From the NCBI GenBank assembly GCA_049997955.1, contig JAEBDY010000001.1, positions 682,001 to 746,000 on the forward strand: a DNA stretch of 64,000 nucleotides, read 5' to 3'. This DNA is from Umezawaea sp049997955. Its GTDB lineage: Bacteria; Actinomycetota; Actinomycetes; Mycobacteriales; Pseudonocardiaceae. The notes below the pieces were generated by a model. That model saw nothing but the letters and a program-made list of their open reading frames with translations, searched no databases and was not told the origin of the DNA. The first letter of the stretch is position 1. Each line of letters begins with the position of its first letter. This document shows, piece by piece, positions 26,642 to 37,072 of this stretch. A program made the translations under genes and the position numbers.

Positions 26642-27577
26642 GTGTCAGCAGGGGGCGGAACCAAGGCGATCATCGCCGCGCTGGTGGCCAACGCGGGAAT
26701 CTCCGTCGCGAAGTTCGTCGGCTTCCTGATCACCGGGTCGTCGTCGATGCTCGCGGAGTCGGTGCACTCGGTGGCCGACACGTCCAACCAGGGGCTCCTG
26801 CTGCTGGGGCAGAAGACCTCGAAGCGCGCGGCGACCCGCAACCACCCGTTCGGCTTCGGCCGCGACCGGTACTTCTACTCGTTCATCGTCGCGCTGATGC
26901 TGTTCACCCTCGGTTCGGCGTTCGCGCTCTACGAGGGCATCCACAAGCTCCAGCACCCCGAGGCGCTGACGTCGCCGATCGTCGCGGTGGTCATCCTGGT
27001 CGTCGCGATCGGCCTGGAGACCTACAGCTTCAGGACCGCGATCGTGGAGTCGAAGCTCGTCAAGGGCAACGCGACCTGGTGGCAGTTCATCCGCCAGTCG
27101 AAGGTGCCCGAGCTGCCCGTCGTGCTCCTGGAGGACGCAGGCGCGCTGATCGGTCTGATCCTCGCCCTGGTGGGCGTCGGCCTGGCCACGATCACCGGCG
27201 ACCCGGTGTGGGACGCGATCGGCACCATCTCCATCGGCGTGCTGCTCGGCGTCATCGCGGTCATCCTGATCATCGAGATGAAGAGCCTGCTGATCGGCGA
27301 GGGTTCCGCGCCCGCCGAGCTGGACGTGATCGAGGACGAGCTGGCCAAGGGCAAGGTGGAGCGGGTCATCCACATCCGCACCCAGTACATCGGCCCGGAC
27401 GAGCTGCTGGTGGCCGCCAAGATCGCCCTCAACCCCGGCATGACCGTGGCCGAGACCGCCGAGGCGATCAACGACGCCGAGATGCGCGTGCGCAACAAGG
27501 TCCCGGCCGCCCGGCTCATCTACTTGGAGCCCGACCTCGACCGCACCCTGGCCGACGCAGGCCCCGGGTCGGCGTAA
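26642..27577 (+). CDS. Cation diffusion facilitator transporter
   Basis: A 311-residue CDF protein with six membrane segments (about residues 10-200) and a C-terminal cytoplasmic metal-sensing domain (about 215-300). The metal site of helix 2 is VHSVADTSNQ, and helix 5 has LLEDAGALIGL, the variant seen in the SLC30A9-like subgroup. It exports divalent cations (Zn, Fe, Mn or Co) by proton antiport. I place the start at the GTG after GGGAGAA. An ATG 54 bases upstream would add residues encoded entirely by PAL-3 copy 1, so it is probably not used. Confidence 0.85.
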   Translation: MSAGGGTKAIIAALVANAGISVAKFVGFLITGSSSMLAESVHSVADTSNQGLLLLGQKTSKRAATRNHPFGFGRDRYFYSFIVALMLFTLGSAFALYEGIHKLQHPEALTSPIVAVVILVVAIGLETYSFRTAIVESKLVKGNATWWQFIRQSKVPELPVVLLEDAGALIGLILALVGVGLATITGDPVWDAIGTISIGVLLGVIAVILIIEMKSLLIGEGSAPAELDVIEDELAKGKVERVIHIRTQYIGPDELLVAAKIALNPGMTVAETAEAINDAEMRVRNKVPAARLIYLEPDLDRTLADAGPGSA

Positions 27578-27665
27578 GGGGGAACCTGATCTCGTCGACG
27601 CGCCCCGGCGCGCGTGGCCCCCTAGGGTGAAGGGTCGTACTCCACCCTGCAAGAGGAGGACCACC

Positions 27666-29201
27666 GTGCCGGGGAACGGGCTGTGGCGCACCAAGTCCAT
27701 CGAGCAGTCCATCGAGGACACCGACGAGCCGGACACCAAGCTCCGCAAGGACCTCACGTCCTGGGACCTGATGGTGTTCGGCGTCGCGGTGGTCATCGGT
27801 GCGGGCATCTTCACCGTCGCCGCGCAGACCGCGGGCGACCTGGCGGGACCGTCGGTCTCGCTGTCGTTCGTGCTGGCCGCCATCGCCTGCGGGCTGGCGG
27901 CCCTCTGCTACGCCGAGTTCGCGTCCACCGTGCCCGTCGCGGGCAGCGCGTACACGTTCTCCTACGCCACGTTCGGCGAGCTGGTCGCGTGGATCATCGG
28001 CTGGGACCTGGTGCTGGAGTTCGCGGTCGGGTCGGCCGCGGTCGCCAAGGGCTGGTCCTCCTACCTGCAGATCGTGCTGGCGCAGGTGGGGCTGGAGGCC
28101 AAGACCACGGTCGCCGTCGGGTCGGTCGACTTCGACTGGGGCGCGGTGCTGCTGGTCGTCGCCCTGACCGTGCTGCTGGTGCTCGGCACCAAGCTGTCGT
28201 CGCGCGTCAGCCAGGTGATCACCGCCATCAAGGTGCTCGTGGTGCTGCTGGTGATCGTGGTCGGCATCGGCTACATCAAGGCGTCGAACTACTCGCCGTA
28301 CATCCCGCCCGCCGAGACCGGTGGCACGGGCGTCGGCTCCAGCGGGCTTGAGCAGTCGCTGTTCTCGCTGATCACCGGGCAGGAGGGCAGCACCTTCGGC
28401 GTGTACGGGATGCTCGCCGCCGCGTCGCTGGTGTTCTTCGCCTTCATCGGCTTCGACGTCGTCGCCACGGCGGCCGAGGAGACCCGCAACCCGCAGCGCG
28501 ACCTGCCGCGCGGCATCATCGGCTCCCTGCTCATCGTCACCGTGCTGTACGTCGCGGTGGCGCTGGTGATCACCGGCATGGTCCCGTACACCGACCTCAA
28601 GACGTCCGCGGACGGCACGCCCGCCAACCTGGCGACCGCGTTCGCGAACCTGGGGGTCGACTGGGCGGCCAACATCATCTCGGTGGGCGCACTGGCGGGT
28701 CTGACGACCGTCGTCATGGTGCTCATGCTGGGCCAGACCCGCGTGCTGTTCGCGATGTCCCGCGACGGCCTGCTCCCCAGGGGGCTGGCGAAGACCGGCA
28801 AGAACGGCACCCCGGTCAAGGTGACCGTCCTGGTCGGCACGCTCATCGCACTGGCCGCTGGCTTCTTCCCGGCGGGCAAGCTGGCCGAGATGGTCAACGT
28901 CGGCACGCTGTTCGCGTTCATCCTCGTCTCGGCGGGCGTCCTGGTCCTCCGCAAGACCCGCCCGGACCTCCCGCGCGGCTTCCGCACCCCGCTCGTGCCG
29001 CTGGTGCCGATCCTGGCGATCCTCGCCTGCCTGTGGCTGATGCTGAACCTGACCGCGCTGACCTGGGTCCGGTTCCTCATCTGGATGGCGGCGGGCGTCG
29101 TCGTGTACTTCCTCTACGGCAAGAGCCACTCCGTGCTGGCCCTGCGCGACCAGGGCAAGCTGACCTCGGAGCCCGTGGTCAAACCGGGCGAGCGCGCTTG
29201 A
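27666..29201 (+). CDS. APC-family amino-acid permease
   Basis: A 511-residue, 12-segment membrane protein. The first helix carries the unwound substrate site GAGIFTVAAQTAG (near residue 43), and FFAFIGFDVVATAAEETRNPQRDLPRG (near 260) is the cationic amino-acid transporter signature. It resembles Rv3253c, which sits in the same genomic region. It imports amino acids or related amines; the substrate is unknown. AGAGGAGG lies 7 bases before the GTG. It is followed by a strong convergent terminator. Confidence 0.88.
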   Translation: MPGNGLWRTKSIEQSIEDTDEPDTKLRKDLTSWDLMVFGVAVVIGAGIFTVAAQTAGDLAGPSVSLSFVLAAIACGLAALCYAEFASTVPVAGSAYTFSYATFGELVAWIIGWDLVLEFAVGSAAVAKGWSSYLQIVLAQVGLEAKTTVAVGSVDFDWGAVLLVVALTVLLVLGTKLSSRVSQVITAIKVLVVLLVIVVGIGYIKASNYSPYIPPAETGGTGVGSSGLEQSLFSLITGQEGSTFGVYGMLAAASLVFFAFIGFDVVATAAEETRNPQRDLPRGIIGSLLIVTVLYVAVALVITGMVPYTDLKTSADGTPANLATAFANLGVDWAANIISVGALAGLTTVVMVLMLGQTRVLFAMSRDGLLPRGLAKTGKNGTPVKVTVLVGTLIALAAGFFPAGKLAEMVNVGTLFAFILVSAGVLVLRKTRPDLPRGFRTPLVPLVPILAILACLWLMLNLTALTWVRFLIWMAAGVVVYFLYGKSHSVLALRDQGKLTSEPVVKPGERA

Positions 29202-29204
29202 TCC

Positions 29205-29245
29205 CCGGTGTGGTCGGCCTCCCGTTCGGCGGCCGACCACACCGG
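29205..29245. terminator. Bidirectional terminator between convergent genes
   Basis: The perfect 15-bp arms CCGGTGTGGTCGGCC and GGCCGACCACACCGG enclose an 11-base loop in the 46-bp gap between the permease and the TPR-like gene. It should stop transcripts from both sides. There is no T-tract, as is common in this group. Confidence 0.75.
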
Positions 29246-29247
29246 TC

Positions 29248-29727
29248 TCAGCCGAGCCTGGTCCTCAACGCGGTCCACACGCCGCTCTCCGGAGCCGGGA
29301 CGTGCACGAGGACCTCCGCCGCCAGACCGGGATCCACCCGCCGGACCAGCGCCGCCAGGTCGTCCGGCAGCGCGTCGCTCCGCAGCCAGTGCAGCCCGTG
29401 GTCCTCCCTGACCAGCGCCGTGAGCACCCCGGCCTGGGGTAGTTCCCCGGCGTGCCTCAGGTGCACGCCGACCTCCGTGATCCACTCCGAAGCGTGCAGC
29501 CGGGGCCGCTTGCCCTCCAACAGCGCCAGCGCGAGGTAGTAGTGGGCGTGCGCGTTCCGCGGCTCGTCCCGCACCACCTCCGCGAGGCTCTGCCCCGCCT
29601 CCGCGTAGTCCCGCGTGGCAAGCGCTTTCAACCCGACCGCGAGGCCGTGCCAGTAGGGGACACCGATCCGGTCGACGACGCTGTCGGCGTGCCGGATCAG
29701 CCACTGCTCGTCGGGCAACTCCCGCAC
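29248..29727 (-). CDS. TPR-like helical-repeat protein, unknown
   Basis: A 159-residue soluble protein. GLAVGLKALATRDYAEAGQSLAEVVRDEPRNAHAHYYLALALLEG (about 28-72) reads as one or two tetratricopeptide repeats (the A-x-x-x-Y-x-x-A and P-x-x-A-x-x-x-x-A-L pattern). The rest is helical without motifs. It starts 4 bases after the stop of the upstream small gene, so the two form a pair. Such repeats bind other proteins; the partner may be the upstream product. Confidence 0.68.
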   Translation of the reverse strand: MRELPDEQWLIRHADSVVDRIGVPYWHGLAVGLKALATRDYAEAGQSLAEVVRDEPRNAHAHYYLALALLEGKRPRLHASEWITEVGVHLRHAGELPQAGVLTALVREDHGLHWLRSDALPDDLAALVRRVDPGLAAEVLVHVPAPESGVWTALRTRLG

Positions 29728-29731
29728 GCCG

Positions 29732-30064
29732 TCAGCCGGTCAGCGTCATGACGACGCCCTCGATCACCGCGACGACCGTCGGCGCCCCGGCCGCGATGTC
29801 CTTGGCGTCGACCAGGTCGGCCTGGATCCGCGCCAGCCGCGGGGCGGGCGCGAGGGCCTCCGCGTTGGCGGCGTCGACGGCGGCGGCCAACCGCGTCCCC
29901 ACCGCCTGGTCGAGGTCGTGCGTCCCCACGGCCCGGTCGACCAGCGACCGCAGCGCCGTGAGTTGTGCGAGCACACCGGGATCGAGCTCCCGGCTGTCGG
30001 ACCGGCTCGGGTCGGCATCCCGGACGTCGTCGTCCTGCTCTGTCCCGATCGTGGTTTCGGCCAT
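29732..30064 (-). CDS. Small helical acidic protein, possibly DUF5955-like
   Basis: A 110-residue protein with an acidic head (TEQDDDVRDADPSRSD), then two predicted amphipathic helices (LAQLTALRSLVDRAV; TRLAAAVDAANAEAL) and a hydrophobic end (AGAPTVVAVIEGVVMTLTG). The layout is like small DUF5955 proteins of Streptomyces, but I cannot confirm it. The ATG has GAGGAG upstream. It forms a pair with the TPR-like gene and is divergent from the SUKH gene. Confidence 0.6.
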   Translation of the reverse strand: MAETTIGTEQDDDVRDADPSRSDSRELDPGVLAQLTALRSLVDRAVGTHDLDQAVGTRLAAAVDAANAEALAPAPRLARIQADLVDAKDIAAGAPTVVAVIEGVVMTLTG

Positions 30065-30197
30065 CCGCTGCCGCACTCCTCGCGCTCGGTGTGTGTGGGG
30101 TGGTCGGTTCATCGAGGACCGTTGTCGTCGTGTTACGGCGAAATCTCCAAAGAACTCCAAGTTGCACCGTTCGGGTACCACTCGTCCGGACGGTCAC

Positions 30198-30203
30198 TAG
30201 GGT
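30198..30203 (+). promoter_or_regulatory. -10 element TAGGGT, probable leaderless promoter
   Basis: TAGGGT (TANNNT) ends 7 bases before the ATG of the SUKH-type gene, and no ribosome site is present. This fits a leaderless transcript. No convincing -35 is seen. Confidence 0.45.
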
Positions 30204-30210
30204 CGCGGTC

Positions 30211-30903
30211 ATGTCGATGGAGTCCGGCGTCGCCGGCGCCCTGCACGACCGCGACGCCGCGTGGGTGTTCATCCGCGACTTCGCGGCCGAGTGGGTGTCG
30301 CCGTTGACCGACGGGGACGGCTGCTCCGACGCCGAGCTCGACGCCGCCGAGGTCCGTCTGGGCGTCCGGCTGCCCGCCGCGATGCGCGAGGCGTACCGGC
30401 TGCTCGGGCGGCGCGAGGACCTGACGAGCAACCAGGACCGGCTGGTGCCGCCGGACCGGCTGTTCGTGGAGTACGGGATGCTGGTCTTCCGCGAGGAGAA
30501 CCAGTCGGTCGCCTACTGGGGCGTGCCGGTGGAGGCACTCGGCGAGGACGACCCGCAGGTCGTGATGTGGGTGAACCTGGCCGACCCGGACGCCGAGGCG
30601 ATCAGCCCCTGGCTCGACCGCTTCTCGGTGGCGTGCGTGGAGATGGTCATGTCCGAATCGCTGGTCGAGCCGGAGGAGCTGTCCGGCAGCCTGGAGCTCG
30701 CCGAGGACGACGTGGCGGTGCTGGAGCGGTGGTGCACGCGGCTGCCGCTGCCCACCTACCCGGACGAGGCGGAGACCCGGTGGTTCACGGCCCCCGACCT
30801 CCTGCTGCGCGACGACTCCCGGCAGTGGCTCCGGATCCGGGCCCGCACGCCGGAAGCGCTGGACGGGTTCGTCGCGGGCCCGGAGGAGTGGCTCCGCCGG
30901 TAG
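30211..30903 (+). CDS. SMI1/KNR4 (SUKH) domain protein
   Basis: A 230-residue protein. CSDAELDAAEVRLGVRLPAAMREAYRLLG (about 35-65) is the SUKH signature (acidic residue, A-E-x-x-L-G-x-x-L-P, then Y-R-L-L-G), and the later V-P-P-D-R-L strand also fits. SUKH proteins are often immunity proteins against nuclease toxins, or regulatory proteins. No toxin is adjacent. It ends 10 bases before the RmlB-like gene. Confidence 0.75.
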   Translation: MSMESGVAGALHDRDAAWVFIRDFAAEWVSPLTDGDGCSDAELDAAEVRLGVRLPAAMREAYRLLGRREDLTSNQDRLVPPDRLFVEYGMLVFREENQSVAYWGVPVEALGEDDPQVVMWVNLADPDAEAISPWLDRFSVACVEMVMSESLVEPEELSGSLELAEDDVAVLERWCTRLPLPTYPDEAETRWFTAPDLLLRDDSRQWLRIRARTPEALDGFVAGPEEWLRR

Positions 30904-30906
30904 CGT
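30901..30906 (+). promoter_or_regulatory. -10 element TAGCGT, possible leaderless promoter
   Basis: TAGCGT shares its first three bases with the stop codon of the SUKH gene and ends 7 bases before the ATG of the RmlB-like gene. The dehydratase gene has no ribosome site, so it may be transcribed from here or read by re-initiation. Confidence 0.35.
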
Positions 30907-30913
30907 CGGGGCC

Positions 30914-31909
30914 ATGACGACCCTCCTCGTGACCGGAGCCGCCGGTTTCATCGGATCGCACTTCGTCCGCCACTGGGTGCACGAGCACCCGGCCGACCAC
31001 GTCGTGGCGCTGGACGCGCTGACCTACGCGGGCACCGAGACGAACCTGGCCGACGTGCGGGACCGGATCTCGTTCGTGCACGCCGACATCGCCGACGCCG
31101 AGCAGGCGCTGCGGGAGCACGGCGTCGACGTGGTGGTGAACTTCGCCGCCGAGTCGCACAACAGCCTGGCGGTCCTGGACCCGGCGCGGTTCTTCCGCAC
31201 CAACGTCCTGGGCACGCAGGCGCTGCTGGAAGCGTCGCGGCAGGCCGGGGTCGAGCGCTTCCACCACGTGTCGACGTGCGAGGTGTACGGGGACCTGGCG
31301 CTGGACGCGGAGCACGCGTTCACCGAGGAGTCCCCGTACCGGCCGCGCACGCCGTACAACGCGAGCAAGGCGGGCGGCGACCACGCGGTGCGGGCGTACC
31401 ACGAGACGTTCGAGCTGCCGATCACGATCACCAACTGCAGCAACAACTACGGCTCGCACCAGTTCCCGGAGAAGGTGGTGCCGCTGTTCACCACCCGAGC
31501 GCTCGACGGGCAGCCGCTGCCGGTCTACACGTCGAAGGACAACCGTCGCGAGTGGATCCACGCGCTGGACCACGTGCGGGCGATCGAGGCGGTCCTGGAC
31601 CGCGGCCGGATCGGCGAGACCTACCACGTGGGCACGGGCGTGGAGGCGAGCGTCGAAGAACTGGCGGACCTGGTGCTGGACGAGTTGGGGCTGTCGCCCG
31701 ACCTCAAGCAGGAGGTGCCGGACCGGCCGGGCCACGACCGGCGTTACCTGCTCGACTCGACCAAGATCACGCGTGAGCTGGGGTGGGAACCGCGGATCCC
31801 GTTCGAGCGGGGGATGCGGGAGACGGTGCGGTGGTACGCGGAGAACCGGGAATGGTGGGAACCGCTGCGGGACCGGTCGCCGGTGGCAGAGAACGCCTGG
31901 ACGAAGTAG
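30914..31909 (+). CDS. dTDP-glucose 4,6-dehydratase-like SDR with altered active site
   Basis: A 331-residue extended short-chain dehydrogenase. It has the NAD loop TGAAGFIGS, the substrate loop TNCSNNYGSHQFPEK, Y148-x3-K152 (YNASK) and a C-terminal WYxxNxxWWxPL, all RmlB-like. Two normally fixed features differ. The catalytic T-D-E is T-C-E (C122, E123), so the Asp acid is replaced by Cys, and the H-V-D-x-S/A segment after AAESH reads N-S-L-A-V. It may act on another nucleotide sugar or carry out another dehydration. It is not linked to rmlA or rmlC here, so I leave the symbol empty. Confidence 0.8.
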   Translation: MTTLLVTGAAGFIGSHFVRHWVHEHPADHVVALDALTYAGTETNLADVRDRISFVHADIADAEQALREHGVDVVVNFAAESHNSLAVLDPARFFRTNVLGTQALLEASRQAGVERFHHVSTCEVYGDLALDAEHAFTEESPYRPRTPYNASKAGGDHAVRAYHETFELPITITNCSNNYGSHQFPEKVVPLFTTRALDGQPLPVYTSKDNRREWIHALDHVRAIEAVLDRGRIGETYHVGTGVEASVEELADLVLDELGLSPDLKQEVPDRPGHDRRYLLDSTKITRELGWEPRIPFERGMRETVRWYAENREWWEPLRDRSPVAENAWTK

Positions 31910-32184
31910 GCGCGGTGGGTGGTTCCCCGGTCGTGACGTTCGTCGGGGGAGTGGTGCGCAGTGAGTTCCTTGAGAGGTAGGGGTTTCCGCTGCGAACGAC
32001 TGTCCATTGAGGTCGGTGCGGCGGTGGTGCGATGCGTAGTTGACCAACCTCGCCATGGCCCGGTCCGGAGGTCGCGCCGTTGTGCGGCCAGTGGTCTTCG
32101 ACTGAGCCGACGGCCTTCCGGCGTCGCGGCGTTTTGACCCTTTGGGGAACTGCGAAGTTCGCTTTGTCTTGAACTCAGTCCTCT

Positions 32185-32291
32185 CCCTGCCCCCGATCCG
32201 AAGCGCCCTCATGGTCGACCGTCCCGTGTCAAGGCATCTTTCCCGCCTTGACTCGGCACGGTCGACCATGGAGATACTTGTGCGAGCGGGG
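32185..32291 (+). repeat. PAL-1 palindromic element, copy 3
   Basis: Core arms GTCAAGGC and GCCTTGAC around the loop ATCTTTCCC. The specific outer arms ATGGTCGACCGT and ACGGTCGACCAT pair perfectly over 12 bp and are unlike those of any other copy. The flanks CCCCGATCCGAAGCGCCCTC and GCGAGCGGGG are conserved. It lies in the 954-bp gap between the RmlB-like gene and the membrane lipase-like gene, whose first 275 bases hold nothing I can name. Confidence 0.87.
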
Positions 32292-32349
32292 GGAGGTCGG
32301 GGTTCGTCGGGTGTTCGCGGCGTCGTTTCGCGGCGGCAGGGATCCCTCA

Positions 32350-32456
32350 CCCCGCTCGCGCGAGTATCTCCATTGGTGCCCTTGATTTGTCAAGGCGGGA
32401 AAGATGCCTTGACAAACGAAGAGCACCAATGAGGGCGCTTCGGATCGGGGGCAGGG
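32350..32456 (-). repeat. PAL-1 palindromic element, copy 4 (inverted)
   Basis: The partner of copy 3, in opposite orientation across a 58-bp spacer. Read in element direction, the arms are ATTGGTGCTCTTCG and TCAAGGGCACCAAT. They pair except for one T-G position (a G-U wobble in RNA) and the two innermost bases. Core and flanks are as in the other copies. Confidence 0.87.
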
Positions 32457-32518
32457 GGAGGACTGCTCGGAAGCTTGATGGTGGGTGGCATGTCTACGAG
32501 CCACAACGCCGGCGTCGA

Positions 32519-32767
32519 GCAGGTCCGGGGCTGGGCGGCCCGCTCAAGCAGGTCAGGGCTGGGTGACTGGCTCACGCAGGTCCGGAGCCGGACAACTGGC
32601 TGGAAGCAGGTCCGGGCTGGGTGACCGGCTCACGTGGTCTGGGGCGGGCAGCCGGCTCACGCAGGTCCGGGGCGGTAGCGACCAGTTGGAAGCGAGACCA
32701 GGGCTGGTATCCAGGCTCGACAGGTCTGGGCCGGGTAGCCAGGTCCCAGCACATCCGGGGTCTCGAT
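32519..32767. repeat. Tandem repeat array, 27-31 bp unit
   Basis: About nine imperfect units of 27-31 bp, of the type GCAGGTCCGGGGCTGGG followed by about eleven bases ending in GGCTCAC or TTGGAA. The array starts about 60 bp beyond PAL-1 copy 4, on that copy's CCCCGATC side. Long frames through it on both strands give only repetitive, unconserved peptides. Confidence 0.75.
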
Positions 32768-32863
32768 TAACGGCCGCGTGCAGGCCCGCGGTGTGCAACC
32801 AGTCCCGGAATCCCTACCCACCTCATCCGGCAACTGCGCTCACAGCTTCACCAACCCACAGCC

Positions 32864-35293
32864 TTACGGCGACTGCGGTTCCGAAGGTTGCCGGAGTGGT
32901 TTCATCTGCGGGATCAGTGCGCGGCGTGCGACGGGTAGTGATGGCAGGGAGCCGTTCGACGGTTCAGGGGAGTCGACTCGGCTCAGGCCTGCCGCTATCG
33001 CCACCGCCCTGTCCCATTCCGGGTCGGCCGTGTAGTCCGTGTGGCCGCAGACGCCCGATGCCCAGCGCCTGCCTGGGAACGGGCCGCGTTGTGGGTCCGG
33101 TAGCCAGTGGTCGCCGCCCAGCACCAGTGCGCCGTTCGGGCCGCGCACGGCCGGTGGCAGTGCGCCCTCCGTGCCGTCCGGGAGGTAGCCGACGCCCAGC
33201 AGCATGCCGTCGAACACCTGCCTGCCCCACGTCGTCACCGCGCCGCCCAGCGGGTCCGTGCCGCGGCACAGCGCGCGCCACCTGCCGTCCAGGCCGCCCG
33301 CCAGTGCGGCCAGTGAGCTGTGCGGCACGACGGCGGGGAACGCCCTCGGGTACGCCCACTGCAGTTGCGACCCGGCGGTGAGCAGGCCGACGCGTTCGCG
33401 GTCCTCCGGTGGCAGCACCTCCAGCAGGCGAGCGGCCGCCACGGCGACCAGCAGGCTGCCCTGGCTGTGCCCGGTCAGCACCACGCGGGTGCCGCGGTCC
33501 TTGAGGTGTTCACGGGTGCGCGCCACCAGGTCCGGCACGACCTTCAACGCGTAGCAGGGCGGCACGACGGGGTGGGCCTCGCGCGGCCAGAACGACGCGA
33601 TGTCCGCCATGATCCCGAGCCGCCGCCCGGACTGCGGGCGGCGGGCGGCCAGCCAGACCGCGCGCAGCAGCGTTACGGCGAGCAAGCCCAGCACGAGGAC
33701 GCCGAATGCGGAGAACGGCCTGGTCCACGCGGCGGGCTCGATCTGGCGCAGTCGCAGCGCGATGGTCGGGACGGCGCCCGCGACCAGCACGGCCGCGAGG
33801 ATCAGCAGGACGTGGTGGCCGTGGTTGCGCTCCCACCTGGCCCACCACCACGCCCGTGCCGCCACCTTGACGTCCCGCGCCCGGCCGGAGTGCAGCAGCG
33901 AGGCCTCGCGCCCCCACTCGCGGTCCCGGCGCAGGGAACTCCAGCGGACCATGCCGGTGGTCGCGAGGACGAAGACGCCCGCGAGCAGGCCGAGCACGCC
34001 CGCCACACCCCACAGCAGGGTGATGTAGCCGTAGCCGATGGGCAGCGGCAGCCCGCCGCCGAGCAGCCACCGCGCGGTGAGCGCGACGCCCGCGCCGAAG
34101 CCGCCGCCCAGCAGACCGGCCACGGCGAGCACCGGCGCGGCCATCCAGCCGCCGGCCCACGGCCGCAGCTCGCGGGGCTGCCCGGCCCACGCCGGGCGGG
34201 CCAGCAGGGCCGCGGGCGCGAGCAGGAGCCCGAACAGCACGCACACCAGCACCAGCAGCGCGGCGAGCACCTGCACGCCGACGTCCACGCCGGGCATCCG
34301 CGGCGGCAGCTGGTCGACCAAGCACGCGGACACCACCAGCAACGCGCTCGCGGCGAGCACCAGTCCACGTCGGGAACGGCGGCCCAGCGCCGCGCGCAGC
34401 CAGCGGCCGCCGCGGTGCGGTGCGCCGCCGGTCGGGTCGTCCAGCAGCATCACGGCGAGCGCCGCGGCGCCGACCAGCACCAGGCCGAGCACCCTGGCGA
34501 CCGTGATCGCCAGGCCGTGCCCGCCGGGAGCCACCAGCGGGCCGAGGGGACCGCCGAGCGCGATCACGGTGATCCCGCCGAGCGCCGCGACGACGTGCAG
34601 CGCGCGCAGCGCGGGGGTGTCGGGGTCGGTGGCGACGTGCGCGCCGGGCAGCACGGACGCCTCCGGCTCGTCGCCCGCGGGCTCCGGCCGGTCGACGCGC
34701 CAGTCCACCGTGGAGAGGCGGGCCAGCACGAAGACCATCAGCGCGATCGGGGCCAGCCCGACCGCGGTCCGCACCCACGGCGTCGTCCGCAGCGACGAGG
34801 GCACCACGTCCGCCAGGCACGCGGCACCGGGCGCGAGGCACTGCGCGGCCAGCAGGTCCAGCGTCACGACCGCCGTCTGCGCCACCAGCAGCACCGTGAG
34901 CAGCAGCGCGGCCAGCCGCAGCAGCGACCGCAGGCCGATCCCCAGCAGGTGCGCGGGCGTGCTGCGCTCCGGAACGGGCGGCAGCATCCAGTGCGCCACG
35001 TTCGCCAGGCTGAACGGGAACAGCACCGCCCACATCGCCTTCGCCCAGCCGCCGGACGTCATCGCGCCCCACACGTACCCCTCGACCACGCGGGTGATCG
35101 GACGACCCTCCGCCTGCAGCACCGGGCCCGGTCCTGGCCTGCGCAGCCGGTCGGCGGGCCGCACGATCCGGCCCAGCCCGTCACCCGCGACGTCGACCGC
35201 GGCCACCGCGTCCACGAGCGATTGCGGGGTCGTGCCCTGCACGCCGTGCACCCGCAACTCGACGACCCGTGTGTCGGGGCCTGGAATGAGCAT
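32864..35293 (-). CDS. Polytopic membrane protein with C-terminal lipase-like alpha/beta hydrolase domain
   Basis: An 809-residue protein. It opens VVELRVHGVQGTTPQSLVDA, a strand and loop typical of hydrolases with a built-in membrane insert. About ten hydrophobic segments follow (about residues 85-560). The soluble end contains the nucleophile elbow G-H-S-Q-G (VVLTGHSQGSLLVAVAA, near 625) and a late HTDYTADPEWD that may supply the catalytic His and Asp. It probably cleaves lipid or ester substrates at the membrane; the substrate is unknown. It is divergent from ahcY. Confidence 0.75.
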   Translation of the reverse strand: MLIPGPDTRVVELRVHGVQGTTPQSLVDAVAAVDVAGDGLGRIVRPADRLRRPGPGPVLQAEGRPITRVVEGYVWGAMTSGGWAKAMWAVLFPFSLANVAHWMLPPVPERSTPAHLLGIGLRSLLRLAALLLTVLLVAQTAVVTLDLLAAQCLAPGAACLADVVPSSLRTTPWVRTAVGLAPIALMVFVLARLSTVDWRVDRPEPAGDEPEASVLPGAHVATDPDTPALRALHVVAALGGITVIALGGPLGPLVAPGGHGLAITVARVLGLVLVGAAALAVMLLDDPTGGAPHRGGRWLRAALGRRSRRGLVLAASALLVVSACLVDQLPPRMPGVDVGVQVLAALLVLVCVLFGLLLAPAALLARPAWAGQPRELRPWAGGWMAAPVLAVAGLLGGGFGAGVALTARWLLGGGLPLPIGYGYITLLWGVAGVLGLLAGVFVLATTGMVRWSSLRRDREWGREASLLHSGRARDVKVAARAWWWARWERNHGHHVLLILAAVLVAGAVPTIALRLRQIEPAAWTRPFSAFGVLVLGLLAVTLLRAVWLAARRPQSGRRLGIMADIASFWPREAHPVVPPCYALKVVPDLVARTREHLKDRGTRVVLTGHSQGSLLVAVAAARLLEVLPPEDRERVGLLTAGSQLQWAYPRAFPAVVPHSSLAALAGGLDGRWRALCRGTDPLGGAVTTWGRQVFDGMLLGVGYLPDGTEGALPPAVRGPNGALVLGGDHWLPDPQRGPFPGRRWASGVCGHTDYTADPEWDRAVAIAAGLSRVDSPEPSNGSLPSLPVARRALIPQMKPLRQPSEPQSP

Positions 35294-35393
35294 CGTCGAT
35301 CCTTACTGCAGCTCCGCTTGGTGAGGTCGAAGGGCCATAGTGGGCCATGGGCCACCCGATCACGGCGAACGGACCGGCCCGGCGTGGCGGCGG

Positions 35394-35399
35394 TAGGGT
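35394..35399 (+). promoter_or_regulatory. -10 element TAGGGT upstream of ahcY
   Basis: TAGGGT lies 38 bases before the ahcY ATG, in the 144-bp divergent gap. It would give a leader of about 30 bases that includes the GGAGGG ribosome site. I looked for an SAH riboswitch in this gap and did not see its conserved core. Confidence 0.45.
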
Positions 35400-35437
35400 C
35401 GATTGACCCGTTAGTGCTGCCGTGGAGGGAATTGCGA

Positions 35438-36910
<1,473 letters not shown>

Positions 36911-36921
36911 GTCAGCTGCTG

Positions 36922-37065
36922 GACTCCCGCGCGAGGCCGCGTCGGTAGGTCGGGTCACCATTTTTCGAGGTGGGCGGGGACGAAGTCTCTGCCCACCTCG
37001 AAGAATCGGGGCACGAACTGCCGACTCAGGGCGGCCGAGCCGGAGTCTGCGGAGCAGCGACCAAA
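36922..37065 (+). repeat. PAL-3 inverted-repeat element, copy 2
   Basis: A 144-bp element with ends and loop as in copy 1, but the central stem differs. TTCGAGGTGGGC and GCCCACCTCGAA pair perfectly over 12 bp around a conserved loop with GGGGACGAAGTCTCT. It fills nearly the whole gap between ahcY and the convergent regulator gene and may act as their terminator. Confidence 0.82.
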
Positions 37066-37072
37066 AATGCGG

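Noticed and set aside
32778..33035. Small plus-strand frames near the end of the membrane lipase-like gene
   Set aside because: They overlap the well-supported gene on the other strand and the repeat array, and show no coding features of their own.
35294..35437. SAH riboswitch upstream of ahcY
   Set aside because: The conserved core of known SAH riboswitches is not visible; only a -10 box, a ribosome site and a GGCC-rich palindrome are seen.
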